The notes below the pieces were generated by a model. The model was not told the DNA's origin. It saw only the letters and a program-made list of their open reading frames with translations, and ran no database searches. A DNA stretch of 64,000 nt from positions 3,348,001 through 3,412,000 of the forward strand of contig JADKIR010000004.1 of NCBI GenBank assembly GCA_016722655.1, written 5' to 3'. Below, one piece after another: positions 42,401 to 51,232 of this stretch. Source of the stretch: Cytophagaceae bacterium. Its GTDB lineage: Bacteria > Bacteroidota > Bacteroidia > Cytophagales > Spirosomataceae. The translations under genes and the position numbers were made by a program. Within the stretch, counting starts at the first letter, position 1; every line of letters begins with the position of its first letter.

Positions 42401-42596
42401 GGTGGTTACAGGATTGGTGGCTTCTCTTGGATTCTTACCGATGGCTCTTTCGAGTTCAGCAGGTGCTGAAGTACAGAAACCTCTGGCTACGGTGGTAATC
42501 GGTGGTTTGTTCACTTCTACACTGTTAACATTGGTGGTACTACCAATTATCTATATGATTTTTATGCGTTATTCTCACAATAAAAAAGGACTTTGA
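39474..42596 (+). CDS. CusA/CzcA-type heavy-metal efflux RND pump
   Basis: A 1040-residue inner-membrane proton antiporter that exports metal cations from periplasm or cytoplasm. The N-terminal helix IVLALALAGGIVGFQKLPID and the porter domain (PDITNNQVVVITQTPTLAAQ, VEQFITAPLE) are diagnostic of the HME-RND class. TM4 has GAIDFGLLVDCSVIIVE with the Asp residues of the proton relay in their usual places. The second half repeats the layout with 12 TM segments in all. Metal choice (Cu/Ag or Co/Zn/Cd) is not certain. It is followed by the outer-membrane and adaptor genes in one operon. Confidence 0.93.
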   Translation: MFEKLVKYSIHHKLVVGIVLALALAGGIVGFQKLPIDAVPDITNNQVVVITQTPTLAAQEVEQFITAPLEQYFLNIQNVEDIRSTSRQGLSVITLIFSDDVSILLARQLTSEQLKMAEEAIPGNFGTPQLAPITTGLGEIYQYTLETDGAAKEKYDLTDLRTMQDWIVKRQLSGIEGLTEISSFGGFVKQYEISVDPARLGQLGITLREVYDAVSANNRNTGGSYIEKNDQTYFIRGEGATSSLEDLGNIVIKMSGGVPVLVKDIAQLRYGAAKRFGALTRNGEGEAVGGIVLMLKGADSEKTINLVKERIEKINKNLPEGVVIKPFIDRTKLIDKSLKTVRNNLLEGGLIVIFVLVLLMGSVRAGLIVASVIPITMIITFGLMQIFGITANLMSLGAIDFGLLVDCSVIIVEAILFQLHHDEKFKEDKIRSNVFDSVVFQTTKKVLSAALFGGLIILIVYLPILSLGGIEGKMFKPMAMTVSLALSVAILLSITYVPAMSSLLLKNEGKKEFKLSQKIIDLMFGTFKPAFDYSLKHYKSVLLASVVLFGISIALFMNMGGEFIPTLDEGDMAIDFQTPQGSSLNTTIAATTKAQQVLKKNFPEIQQIVGRIGASEVPTDPMPPEMSDLMINLKDHSEWTSANNRTELAEKMAKVLEEEMPGTSAEFTQPIQMRFNEMIAGSKSEFAIKIFGQDLELLNRKAHEVEKVLYKMEGTETVKIERISGRPQINVKYDKAKLSQYGLNIDDLNFNLKTAFAGETAGIFFENEKRFDVVVRFAQSAADDLEHIRNLPITTPGGALVKFSDLAEIDYKNAPSQISREKSNRRIIIGVSISGRDLEGYANEAAQKIEQKVKLEPGYYFEYGGSFENLLNAKNRLMLAVPAAMVLIFFLLYFSLSSFTQAGLVFSAIPFSAIGGVFALLLRGMPFSISAGVGFIALFGVAVLNGLVLISYFNQSEEQDILKRINEGVKSMFRPVVVTGLVASLGFLPMALSSSAGAEVQKPLATVVIGGLFTSTLLTLVVLPIIYMIFMRYSHNKKGL

Positions 42597-42599
42597 TAT

Positions 42600-43799
42600 A
42601 TGAAAATCAGAATATTTAAAATAGCACTTTTCTGTTTAACGCTCAGTTTATCTTTTCGAGGACTTTTTGCTCAAAATTCAGAATTGAATCAACTGATTCA
42701 GGTGGCCAACAGTCAGAACCGTGATTTGCAAATAGCATATAAAAACACTGAGATGCATAAGGCTCAGATCAATACGGCCTACGATATGCCCAAAACGCCA
42801 GTTGAACTTCAGGTGGGTAATATTCAAAATCCCTTCGTGAGAGATTACACCCTTGGGGTTTCCCAATCGTTTGAATTGCCTTCAGTTTACAAAAACAAAA
42901 AACAATATCTTATTTCTTTGGGGCAAACTGCAGAGGTTCAGACTGAGGTATTGAAACGTCAACTCAAGCTGGAGATTAGAATGCTGTATTCTGCCCTTTC
43001 GTCAGTAAATTCTAAAACCGAACTTATTAACCAGGAATTGGAAAAGCTGAAAGATTTGAGCAGAGTATATCAACATAAGTTTGAACAGGGAGAGGCAGAC
43101 CAATCGGATTTTCTAAATATCAGGTTAAAAGAAAACGAGTTAGCCAGGAGTTTGTCGGTTTACGAAATGGAAAAGAAAAATCTAGAGATGCAACTGATGC
43201 AGGTTTTAAATCAAACTTCACTTCCTGTACTAACCTACACTGCACCCTGGACTTACGATGGATTGAAAAATACTATGCTTCCCGGGAACCCTGTCAAAAA
43301 GTTGAATAATAGCCTCATTGACAATGCCTTAAAAGAAGAATTGACAATTAAGGATCATAAGAAACCAACCCTCAATGCCGGAGTTTATAATCAGAGTATG
43401 TTGGGAAGTCTGAGACAGTTTGTTGGAGTAGTTGGGGTCGAAATTCCAATTTTTGTTAAAGCTTACAATGCCCGCCAGCAGTCTGCTAAATTAAGAGTTG
43501 AAATGGCTGAGCAACAGCGGGATAAGTTTGATTTTCAGATGCAAACAGAATTAAATGCCTTGCAAAATCAATTGGAAATTATTGAAAAACAACTCAATTC
43601 CATCAGAAATTCCAGTTTGCCTGATGCCGAAAAGTCGCTTTCCATTCTTTTAAATAAATATAAAGAGGGGCAAACGGAATATACAGACTGGTATATAGTT
43701 TTTGGTCAATATCTTGGGTACAAAAACAATTTGATTGATTTGGAAAAAGAAAAAAATATTACAGTTTCAAAAATTTATTATATATCTGAAAATGAATAA
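42600..43799 (+). CDS. TolC-family outer-membrane efflux protein
   Basis: A 399-residue CzcC/CusC-like protein with signal peptide ALFCLTLSLSFRGLFAQ. Two long-helix repeats surround the beta strands (LNQLIQVANSQNRDLQIAYK; DQSDFLNIRLKENELARS), as in TolC trimers. It forms the outer-membrane exit duct for the pump. It starts 3 bases after the cusA stop and its stop overlaps the adaptor start by 8 bases. Confidence 0.88.
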   Translation: MKIRIFKIALFCLTLSLSFRGLFAQNSELNQLIQVANSQNRDLQIAYKNTEMHKAQINTAYDMPKTPVELQVGNIQNPFVRDYTLGVSQSFELPSVYKNKKQYLISLGQTAEVQTEVLKRQLKLEIRMLYSALSSVNSKTELINQELEKLKDLSRVYQHKFEQGEADQSDFLNIRLKENELARSLSVYEMEKKNLEMQLMQVLNQTSLPVLTYTAPWTYDGLKNTMLPGNPVKKLNNSLIDNALKEELTIKDHKKPTLNAGVYNQSMLGSLRQFVGVVGVEIPIFVKAYNARQQSAKLRVEMAEQQRDKFDFQMQTELNALQNQLEIIEKQLNSIRNSSLPDAEKSLSILLNKYKEGQTEYTDWYIVFGQYLGYKNNLIDLEKEKNITVSKIYYISENE

Positions 43800-44925
43800 G
43801 TTATTAATAACAATAATAGGTAGTTTGGCATTTGTCTCATGTTCTTCTGATAAAGAAAAAAATTCAGAAACTACAACTGACTCTACAAAAACCGGAATTT
43901 TCTTTGAAACTTCCAGGGCAAAAAACCTTCCAATTGAAACCGGAATGGTAGAAATGAAGGAAATGCAAAATGCAATAGTGCTGAATGGTGTGGTGGATGT
44001 ACCACCAGATCATACTTTTTCAATTAATTATCCATTACAAGGGGTAGTTACTAAAATCAATCATACTGTTTTGCCCGGTAGATTCCTTAAAAAAGGAGAA
44101 CTGTTAGCCGAAATCCAGAGTATGGAGCTTTTGCAGACACAACAGGATTATTTATCTGGAAAAATCAAAGGTGAGTTTTTAAGTCAGGAACTGGAAAGAC
44201 AAAAAAACCTTTTGGCCAACGACGCCACTGCCAAACGTAAATATCAGGAAATTGAAAATCAGTTCAGACTTAATCAATTAAATGTCAAAGCATTATCAGA
44301 GAAATTAAAAGTTTTGGGGATATCACCCTCGCACTTGCAACAGGGTAATATTTCAGCGATTTATTCGCTACGTGCTCCCTCTTCTGCATATGTTAAAGAT
44401 GTGAATGTATCTAATGGTAAGAATTTCATGTCAGGCGAAGAATTGTTTGAACTGGTAAGTACTGAGCACATTCATGCCGAATTAAAAGTTTTTGGTAATG
44501 ATATGTATTTGGTAAAAATAGGCCAAAAAGTAGAGTTTAATGATTCAAAAGGACTAACCCAGACCGGTAAAGTTTACCTTATTGACAGAACGGTTGACCC
44601 GGAGAAAAAATCACTCAATTTGCATATTCATCTTGATAATGAAGCATTTGAACAGTCTTTGAAACCGGGCCAGTTTATTTCCGGCAAAATTACAACATCC
44701 AATTCCTTGGTGCCTGCCATAAAGGAATCGGCACTGCTAACTTCCTTTGAAGGTACTTTTGTGTATGTTAAAATCACAGAAAAATCGGGTATGAGATTTG
44801 AAAAAGTTGCTGTTAAAGTAGGCAGAACATCCAATGGCTATACTGAAATAATTTCACCAAAATTGTCTGGTGAAATAGTTACGAAAGGTGTAAGCTTTGT
44901 AGATAACGGCGGTTCAGAGGAATAA
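43792..44925 (+). CDS. RND efflux periplasmic adaptor (CusB/CzcB-like lipoprotein)
   Basis: A 377-residue membrane-fusion protein. The lipobox FVSC after LLITIIGSLA makes it a lipoprotein. A lipoyl-like hairpin domain (VVTKINHTVLPGRFLKKGEL), a helical hairpin (KNLLANDATAKRKYQEIENQ) and beta-barrel parts (LRAPSSAYVKDVNVSNGK) follow. It links the pump to the TolC-like duct. The longer frame from 43735 overlaps TolC by 65 bases; ATG 43792 restores the signal peptide and gives an 8-base overlap. Confidence 0.9.
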   Translation: MNKLLITIIGSLAFVSCSSDKEKNSETTTDSTKTGIFFETSRAKNLPIETGMVEMKEMQNAIVLNGVVDVPPDHTFSINYPLQGVVTKINHTVLPGRFLKKGELLAEIQSMELLQTQQDYLSGKIKGEFLSQELERQKNLLANDATAKRKYQEIENQFRLNQLNVKALSEKLKVLGISPSHLQQGNISAIYSLRAPSSAYVKDVNVSNGKNFMSGEELFELVSTEHIHAELKVFGNDMYLVKIGQKVEFNDSKGLTQTGKVYLIDRTVDPEKKSLNLHIHLDNEAFEQSLKPGQFISGKITTSNSLVPAIKESALLTSFEGTFVYVKITEKSGMRFEKVAVKVGRTSNGYTEIISPKLSGEIVTKGVSFVDNGGSEE

Positions 44926-44927
44926 AG

Positions 44928-46184
44928 TTATAATAATTCCCTCAGGCTCTTGTCTTTATGATGATCCAGTTTCCTGTTTTTGGGTTCTCCGATTATTTGA
45001 TTGAGATAAATGCCTGTATGTCCACTGAATAAATAAGAAACAATGACTGCGGTAGCCAGATATATTCCGTTCTGGCTACCGAATAGTTCCAAACCCATAA
45101 TTAAACAAGCCAGAGGAGTATTGGTCGCACCGGCAAATACTGCCACAAAGCCCATTGCAGCCAAAAGTGCAACCGGAAGTGGGAAAATTGCTGCCAATGC
45201 ACTGCCCAAAGTAGCCCCGATAAAAAATAAAGGCGTTACTTCTCCTCCTTTAAATCCGGCAGAAATTGTAAGTGTGGTAAGCAATAATTTGAGGATAAAA
45301 TCCTGTGGGTCTGATACTTTGAGAAATGAATTTTCAATTTCAGGCACTCCTAATCCCAAATATTTGGTATTTCCCCAAATCAAAATTATAACGACCAGAA
45401 TACTTCCGCCAATCACCGGTCTCAGTAATTCATTCTTAATATTTTTTGCAAAAAAATCAGTCAAAAAATGTAATGTTTTGCTAAAAAAAGCGGCTGTCAA
45501 ACCAAACAAAACTCCTGATAAAATACTGAAAATTAAGAAGTCAGGTTTTAAACCTAAAGTCGGCTCAGAAAAAAAATGACTGTGTGGAGCACCCATTGCC
45601 CTGGCGGTATAATCGGCAATTATTGCTGTAATAAATGCCGGGAAAATGGCATTATATCTTATTTTACCTACCAAATAAAACTCTAGTGCAAATACCGCAC
45701 CTGCCAAAGGAGTTCCGAAAACGGCTCCAAATCCGGCAGCGATTGCCGCAATGAGCAGTATTTGTCGGTCTGAACTGTTTAATTTTAAGGGTTTTGAAAG
45801 CTGATCGGCAAATGCCCCCGCCATCTGCAAAGCTGTGCCCTCACGCCCTGCTGAACCACCGAAAAGATGCGTAATGATGGTACCTATATAAATAAAAGGT
45901 GCCATTTTGAATGGAATAGTTTTACCTGATTTTTGAATATTATCTATCAAAAGGTTGTTTCCCGCTTTTACTTCCTGGCCAAAATACTTATAAAGAGCTG
46001 CGACAGTTAATCCTCCCAGAGGTAGCAAAAGGATAATCCTTGAATGAGCTTCCCGATAAGAAGTAGCAATGCCTAAGGTTACCAAAAAAAAGTAACTCAT
46101 AGCACCGATAGGAATTCCTATCATCAGACTGATTAACAGCCATTTGATGGTGTAAACTAAAGCCGGGTATTTTTGAAAAAACAC
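44928..46184 (-). CDS. ClC-family chloride channel / transporter
   Basis: A 418-residue membrane protein with about 10-12 TM segments. The signature GSAGREGTALQ (residues 110-120) corresponds to GREGP, with Glu115 as the gating glutamate. The motif FKGGEVTPLFFIGATLGSAL is a variant of the usual GGIFAP block. Bacterial ClC proteins are H+/Cl- antiporters or F- exporters; with GREGT and GGEVTP the ion cannot be assigned. It ends two bases after the adaptor gene on the other strand. Confidence 0.88.
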   Translation of the reverse strand: MFFQKYPALVYTIKWLLISLMIGIPIGAMSYFFLVTLGIATSYREAHSRIILLLPLGGLTVAALYKYFGQEVKAGNNLLIDNIQKSGKTIPFKMAPFIYIGTIITHLFGGSAGREGTALQMAGAFADQLSKPLKLNSSDRQILLIAAIAAGFGAVFGTPLAGAVFALEFYLVGKIRYNAIFPAFITAIIADYTARAMGAPHSHFFSEPTLGLKPDFLIFSILSGVLFGLTAAFFSKTLHFLTDFFAKNIKNELLRPVIGGSILVVIILIWGNTKYLGLGVPEIENSFLKVSDPQDFILKLLLTTLTISAGFKGGEVTPLFFIGATLGSALAAIFPLPVALLAAMGFVAVFAGATNTPLACLIMGLELFGSQNGIYLATAVIVSYLFSGHTGIYLNQIIGEPKNRKLDHHKDKSLRELL

Positions 46185-46195
46185 TATTCTCAGGT

Positions 46196-47164
46196 TTATT
46201 TATAAATTTCCAACCATTTTTGCTGTGAAATTATAGCTTCAGAAAATTCAGTTTTCAATCGCGTAACAAGGTCTTTTAAAGGCAAAATATCGTTGATTGT
46301 AGCTACGCCTTGACCAGCTGACCAAACCGTTTTCCAGGCTTTGGCTTCTGCCTGACCGGCATCCAGCTCTTTTCCGAAATCAATTTTAGCTTTACTTTCA
46401 AGCATTTCACTTGTAATGCCGTTTGTTTCCAGACTTTTATTAAGAAAATTGGCATTTACTCCCGATATAGCTGCAGTGTAAACCACATCGGTCGCACCAC
46501 TTTCATTGATCATTTCCTTATATTCAACAGGGGCATTAGCTTCAGTTGTATTAATGAATCTCGTCCCCATATAAGCCAAATCGGCTCCCATTTGTAAAGC
46601 AGACGCAATATCCTGACCGGTACTGATACAACCCGAAAGCAGAATGGTTTTTTTGAAAAATGATTTTACCTCAGCAATGAACGGCATTGGATTCAAAGTT
46701 CCCCCATGCCCTCCTGCACCGGCACTTACCAAAATGAGCCCATCAACTCCTGCTTCAGCGGCTTTTTCAGCATGTCTTTTTTTGATTACATCATGAAAAA
46801 CCAAACCACCGTAGCTATGCACAGCCTCAACTACCTGAGCCACAGCACCAAGAGAGGTAATTATTAATGGAACCTTATGCTTAACAACTATCTGCATGTC
46901 TGCTAACAAACGCTCATTTGTGGGGTGTACAATCATATTTACACCAAATGGAGCCGGTATATTTCCAGTTTCTTTTTCGAAATCCTCTAAAGCCGTTTTG
47001 ATTTCGATTACCCATTCTTCAAAGCCTTCAGTAGTCCGTTGATTTAAAGCCGGAAATGTGCCTACAATTCCATTTTTACAACATTCAATCACCATTTTAG
47101 GATTGGATATCAGAAACATGGGGGCAGCAACAACTGGTAATCTAAGATTATGAAAAGGGTTCAT
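46196..47164 (-). CDS. nitronate monooxygenase (2-nitropropane dioxygenase family)
   Basis: A 322-residue FMN-dependent TIM-barrel enzyme. PVVAAPMFLISNPKMVIECC is the N-terminal flavin region; VSAGAGGHGGTLNPMPFI is the family signature with the active-site His; QMGADLAYMGTRFINTTEAN binds phosphate. Members oxidise alkyl nitronates such as propionate-3-nitronate. The gene is 6 bases downstream of the thioesterase gene, and related pairs can serve enoyl or acyl-CoA metabolism. Confidence 0.88.
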   Translation of the reverse strand: MNPFHNLRLPVVAAPMFLISNPKMVIECCKNGIVGTFPALNQRTTEGFEEWVIEIKTALEDFEKETGNIPAPFGVNMIVHPTNERLLADMQIVVKHKVPLIITSLGAVAQVVEAVHSYGGLVFHDVIKKRHAEKAAEAGVDGLILVSAGAGGHGGTLNPMPFIAEVKSFFKKTILLSGCISTGQDIASALQMGADLAYMGTRFINTTEANAPVEYKEMINESGATDVVYTAAISGVNANFLNKSLETNGITSEMLESKAKIDFGKELDAGQAEAKAWKTVWSAGQGVATINDILPLKDLVTRLKTEFSEAIISQQKWLEIYK

Positions 47165-47170
47165 GTTTTT

Positions 47171-48028
47171 TTATTCTTTTAAAGGTTTTATTACTCCTTC
47201 CTGCACAACAGATGCCACCAATACACCATCTTTGGTGAAAATATTTCCACGGGCAAAACCTCTTCCAAACGATGCACTTGGGCTATCAATGGCATACAAC
47301 AACCAGTCGTCAATTCTAAATTCATGATGAAACCACATGGCATGGTCTAGACTTGCAATGAAAAAATCCTTAGCAATGGGGCTGTTGGTATGAGGCAATG
47401 TGGCTGTAGTCAACAGATTATAATCCGAAACGTAGGATAATAGCTGTTGATGAATATTTGGCTGTACATCTAGTTTCTCATGTGATTTAAACCAAAAGTG
47501 CCTGAAAGGTAATTTTTTAGATAAAGACAGAAAATTAACTTTTTCAACCATTCTAAACTCAAATGGTCTGGTTTTTACCAATTCAAAAATATTATCCGGT
47601 ACAAAAAGCTTATATTTCTTCAGTAGATCTTCATCTGACAATAATCCTTCAGGGCCGGGCACTTTGGGCATGTCAATTTGGTGCCCATAACCATCAATTA
47701 ATTTTTGAAAAGAAACCGACATAAAAAAAATAGCAATTCCATTTTGTTTTGCAACAACCCTCCTGGTGCTAAAGCTTCCGCCATCCCTAATTTTCTCAAC
47801 TTCATAAATTATCGGAATATTTATATCGCCTGCCAAAAGAAAATATGCATGCATAGAATGGGCTTTTCTTTCAGGATCAACGGTTTGAGTGGCCGCACTC
47901 AGCGACTGTGCCAATACCTGACCGCCAAAAACTCGTTTCCAGGGTGCCTGATAATTTTGCCCGAGAAAAACTGAATCACTCAGTCTTTCGAGAGAAATAA
48001 GATTTACTAATTCGTGAATATTGTTCAT
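47171..48028 (-). CDS. tesB: acyl-CoA thioesterase II
   Basis: A 285-residue protein with two hot-dog domains. The first has VFGGQVLAQSLSAATQTV and HSMHAYFLLAGD. The second ends SLDHAMWFHHEFRIDDWLLY with the catalytic Asp, then SPSASFGRGFARGNIFTKDG. It hydrolyses medium to long acyl-CoA in the cytoplasm. It probably forms an operon with the monooxygenase. A hairpin overlaps its start codon. Confidence 0.92.
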   Translation of the reverse strand: MNNIHELVNLISLERLSDSVFLGQNYQAPWKRVFGGQVLAQSLSAATQTVDPERKAHSMHAYFLLAGDINIPIIYEVEKIRDGGSFSTRRVVAKQNGIAIFFMSVSFQKLIDGYGHQIDMPKVPGPEGLLSDEDLLKKYKLFVPDNIFELVKTRPFEFRMVEKVNFLSLSKKLPFRHFWFKSHEKLDVQPNIHQQLLSYVSDYNLLTTATLPHTNSPIAKDFFIASLDHAMWFHHEFRIDDWLLYAIDSPSASFGRGFARGNIFTKDGVLVASVVQEGVIKPLKE

Positions 48029-48048
48029 ACCCGTGCAATTTCGGGTAT
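48027..48048 (-). promoter_or_regulatory. hairpin at the tesB start codon
   Basis: ATACCCG (48027-48033) pairs with CGGGTAT (48042-48048). On the minus strand it lies just upstream of tesB and its last bases include the first bases of the ATG. It could mask initiation. On the plus strand a T-run follows, but no gene points that way. Confidence 0.35.
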
Positions 48049-48097
48049 TTTTTCGTTTTTTGTAAATAAATTTCTAAAATAAAAAGAGAATAATCCC

Positions 48098-49345
48098 TTA
48101 GTTTATTCCCGAAAATCTGGGGTTAACAATACTGTTGTTCATTGATCCAAAGGTGTAGCTCAACCCAAAAGAGGTAAGATATGAAAAGTTTGTTGCCAAT
48201 TGTCTGCCACCCAATAAAACACTAGACGCATCAGAAGAACTTTTAGGAAGGGTAATCTGGTTATTAATCTGAGAGCCATTTCCATAAAAACTAAGAGAAA
48301 GGCCTTCTGCAATTCTTAAGGAAAGTTCAATCTCCAGACTTACACGATATTTGTCGAGCATGTTGAGGTATTGATAGCCTGTAATTTCAGTCCTGAAATT
48401 GCCCCAGGGTTGTGTTAGACCCAGAATTCCTGTTATTTGCTGGTAAGGGAGCAATTCTTCAATTTTATCAAATACTGTGGTCTCAATATAATCCATATCA
48501 CGCATACCTGCCTGATAAATCCATCGGAATTGTCTTCTGTTGAATTCTTTTACCGGAAATACCGAATACTCAAGTGCGGGAGCGAGACTTTTTGAAAATT
48601 GAATGTTTTGATATACACTATGAAAACCTTTTATGAATCCACCTAAGGCCCAATGGTCTGAGAATGATTTTACGTAAAGGGAATTTAAACCATAGTCATT
48701 GACTTTGACCACATTTAAAACCGAATCAACCACCACCGAGTTGGTTCTTTGATTATAGTATGTAAAAAAACTGAATTTGGAATGTTCCGTAGTACGTCCT
48801 CCTCTGAAATTACCGTCAAATCTTACCACAGTACGATTGCTTTCTCCTTCAAACCGCCCACTACCAGCAACTCCAAAAATCCAGTTATTCCACTTATCTT
48901 TTGTGGGAGTGCTTTTCTTATTTTTAGGTTTTACAAAATTTACTTTTGCCATTTCGACGATTTGAGTGGGATTCAGAAACTTAATCAATCCATGGCTAAT
49001 ACCATTTAATATTCTATTTCTAACAATATCGTCAGTGGCGTCAACTTTCACATTAAAAGTAATTGTATCACTTTTTCCAAAATATTCTTTTTGGCCTTCT
49101 AAGTATAAATAGTAAGTTCTTCCTGCAGGATTCTGATCTGTTAAAATCAAAATTTGAATATCGGCATCAGACATTTCCCTTGTAAACAGGAAACTGCTAA
49201 GTTCTGAAACAAGGTATTCATAATAACATTTTGTCCTTTGACAATTGACAAAAAGAGTGGGATTTTTCTCCTGATTTTGGGCAGCAGAATATAAAGGGAT
49301 TATGGCCAATTGCATAAAAAATATGCCGGCAATGATTTTTTTCAT
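48098..49345 (-). CDS. outer-membrane beta-barrel protein, unknown function
   Basis: A 415-residue exported protein with signal peptide MKKIIAGIFFMQLAIIPLYS. Residues about 25-135 look globular (FVNCQRTKCYYEYLVSELSS, DADIQILILTDQ), with Cys pairs in NCQRTKC. The remaining 270 residues alternate polar and hydrophobic with many aromatic strand ends, as in a beta barrel (FSFFTYYNQRTNSVVVDSVL; SYLTSFGLSYTF). No family is recognised. ATG 49345 starts the signal peptide. Transcription is toward tesB, 69 bases away. Confidence 0.6.
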   Translation of the reverse strand: MKKIIAGIFFMQLAIIPLYSAAQNQEKNPTLFVNCQRTKCYYEYLVSELSSFLFTREMSDADIQILILTDQNPAGRTYYLYLEGQKEYFGKSDTITFNVKVDATDDIVRNRILNGISHGLIKFLNPTQIVEMAKVNFVKPKNKKSTPTKDKWNNWIFGVAGSGRFEGESNRTVVRFDGNFRGGRTTEHSKFSFFTYYNQRTNSVVVDSVLNVVKVNDYGLNSLYVKSFSDHWALGGFIKGFHSVYQNIQFSKSLAPALEYSVFPVKEFNRRQFRWIYQAGMRDMDYIETTVFDKIEELLPYQQITGILGLTQPWGNFRTEITGYQYLNMLDKYRVSLEIELSLRIAEGLSLSFYGNGSQINNQITLPKSSSDASSVLLGGRQLATNFSYLTSFGLSYTFGSMNNSIVNPRFSGIN

Positions 49346-49549
49346 TTTATAGGGTATATGAAATGGTTTACAAATATAAAGCAAAAAATTTCCTCTTCAA
49401 ATTTAGAGAAGACTTTATGCTTTTTTAGCATAAAAACCTTAATTTCAATTTCTTAAATCGACCAAAACTAAATCAATAAAATGAATATTTCTTTCATATT
49501 TTAAAAAAAACATGAAAATAAGTTAAGGAAGTTACAAGGACAGAATTAT

Positions 49550-49744
49550 TTAATCTACTAGTTTTACACTAACAGCATTTAGACCTTTATTCCCTTTTTC
49601 TACAAAGAATTGTACCCGGTCATTTTGTTTGATGGGGTTGATAATTCCTGATGAATGAACAAAAACATCTGTTCCTCCACCATCCGGAGTAATAAAACCA
49701 AAACCTTTGGTCTCATTAAAAAACTTAACTGTACCTTCCTGCAT
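49550..49744 (-). CDS. cold-shock protein (CspA family)
   Basis: A 64-residue single cold-shock domain. RNP1 is KGFGFITPD and RNP2 is VFVHSSGI; it begins MQEGTVKFFNETK. It binds single-stranded RNA/DNA and acts as an RNA chaperone. The domain is complete, and it lies 20 bases after the longer cold-shock gene. Confidence 0.93.
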   Translation of the reverse strand: MQEGTVKFFNETKGFGFITPDGGGTDVFVHSSGIINPIKQNDRVQFFVEKGNKGLNAVSVKLVD

Positions 49745-49764
49745 TATGATTTTTATTAAATAGT

Positions 49765-50202
49765 TTATTTGATTTTGGTAACATTAATAGCACTAAATCC
49801 ACGTGCAGTTTTTTCCTTTTCGAAAGATACCCTATCTTTTTCTTTAACCGGTTCGTTGAGCTGGTTAGAATGCACAAAAACTTTGTTTTGACTATTGTCT
49901 TCAGCAATAAACCCAAAGCCTTTATCGGAGAAAAATGCAACTGTACCAGTGAATTCGGTCATTTCTTCCGAAACTGAAGTGTTGGCACCCAACTGAATCG
50001 AGTTCAGGTCAATTTTTTTTCTCGGTTTAAAATCAGGCGGACTATCATGGAAATTTCCTTCCTCGTCAACATAGACGGTCATTTCATCAAGACTTTTACC
50101 TTTGTCATTATTAAATTTCCTGTCTTCTCTTTTTTGTTCTCTATCCTGCTTTTTCTTAGCTTTTTTCTTTTCTTTTTCTTTTTTTGCAAAAGTTTCTGCC
50201 AT
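49765..50202 (-). CDS. cold-shock domain protein with basic N-terminal extension
   Basis: A 145-residue protein. Residues 1-35 are highly charged (AKKEKEKKKAKKKQDREQKR). A linker with DEMTVYVDEEGNFHDSPPDF follows, and residues 80-145 form a cold-shock domain (GTVAFFSDKGFGFIAEDN, KVFVHSNQL). The basic tail may add RNA affinity. It is probably co-transcribed with the small csp gene. Confidence 0.88.
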   Translation of the reverse strand: MAETFAKKEKEKKKAKKKQDREQKREDRKFNNDKGKSLDEMTVYVDEEGNFHDSPPDFKPRKKIDLNSIQLGANTSVSEEMTEFTGTVAFFSDKGFGFIAEDNSQNKVFVHSNQLNEPVKEKDRVSFEKEKTARGFSAINVTKIK

Positions 50203-50665
50203 ATTTTACTACTATTTAATTAAAACTATTATTTCTGAATACTTAAAAATCAAAATTTCTAATCCGAATCTCGCTTGGTTTAGAATCGGCTCGACCCGAC
50301 AACAACCTTATTTTTTATCAAAACCATTAATAATCCATTTGATTATGATGACCTTAAATTTTCCAAATTGAGTCAGGATATTTATTTAAACTTGATATTT
50401 AATTTTAAAAAAGTGCAAATATCAAATCTGATTAAGTCCCATGCTTCGCCGGAACTATATATGAAATGGCATCTGGAAGAGCGAAAACTGAAGAGAAAAA
50501 GAAAAAATTCTATACTTTTACAGCAGAAGCAAAGGCAGGAGCCTCAAATATTTTATAAAGATAATACATATTCCTGCGAATTGTTAATTTTGCCGGGATA
50601 ATCGCAGAAATGAGCTTTTAATTGATTCCTTTATCTTATATTTTTCCAAATATTATTGTTTAACT
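50203..50665. other. intergenic region, one doubtful short frame
   Basis: A plus-strand frame from 50368 (TTG) to 50601 encodes 77 residues with a basic middle (EERKLKRKRKNSILLQQKQR). It has no ATG until 50461 and no recognised relatives, so I do not call it. No promoter or RNA is visible. Confidence 0.4.
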
Positions 50666-51232
50666 ATGGATATCGTTAAGAAATATTGGTCAAATTTTGG
50701 AGGTCTTATGGCTTGCTTTATTTTGATAAATATTGCTCTGTCTGATCACTCATTTCTGGAAATAAATTCACTTATCTGGTTAAATTTTACTGCGATGTTG
50801 GTTCATCAATTTGAAGAATATTCTTATCCCGGCCAATTCCCGAAATTTTACAATGAAACCATACTTAAAAGTAATAAAATTTTAAAATACCCTTTAACTA
50901 CCAATGGCATTTTACTGGTCAACGTAGGCCTGGCGTGGACTTTTTATATTATATCAGGCATTTTAGGGGATTCTGCTTATTGGTTTGCATTGGGATTGGC
51001 ATTGATTTCTCTTTCCAACGGAATGCTACATACCTTCATGTTTTTTTATCTGAAAAGATACAATCCCGGATTAATTACGAGCCTAGTAATTTTTATTCCC
51101 TTTGGATTTTATTTAATTTATAGAATCCAGCCTTTTCTCACTCAGGAGGATATTCTTTCAGGAATCATCATTTTTATTTTTGGGTCAGCAGCTATTCCTG
51201 TTTCTATTTTTTTCACGAGTAAATTTTCATAA
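50666..51232 (+). CDS. HXXEE-domain integral membrane protein
   Basis: A 188-residue protein with five or six TM segments. The motif HQFEEYSYPGQFP fits the HXXEE family, and a second conserved stretch with NGMLHTFMFF follows. Family function is unknown; the conserved His/Glu residues suggest metal binding in the membrane. It stands alone. Confidence 0.75.
   Translation: MDIVKKYWSNFGGLMACFILINIALSDHSFLEINSLIWLNFTAMLVHQFEEYSYPGQFPKFYNETILKSNKILKYPLTTNGILLVNVGLAWTFYIISGILGDSAYWFALGLALISLSNGMLHTFMFFYLKRYNPGLITSLVIFIPFGFYLIYRIQPFLTQEDILSGIIIFIFGSAAIPVSIFFTSKFS

Noticed and set aside
45043..45579. 178-residue plus-strand frame opposite the ClC gene
   Set aside because: Shadow of a membrane-protein gene that is well supported on the other strand.
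50368..50601. 77-residue basic frame
   Set aside because: TTG start, no recognised relatives, no promoter; kept only as a note on the intergenic region.
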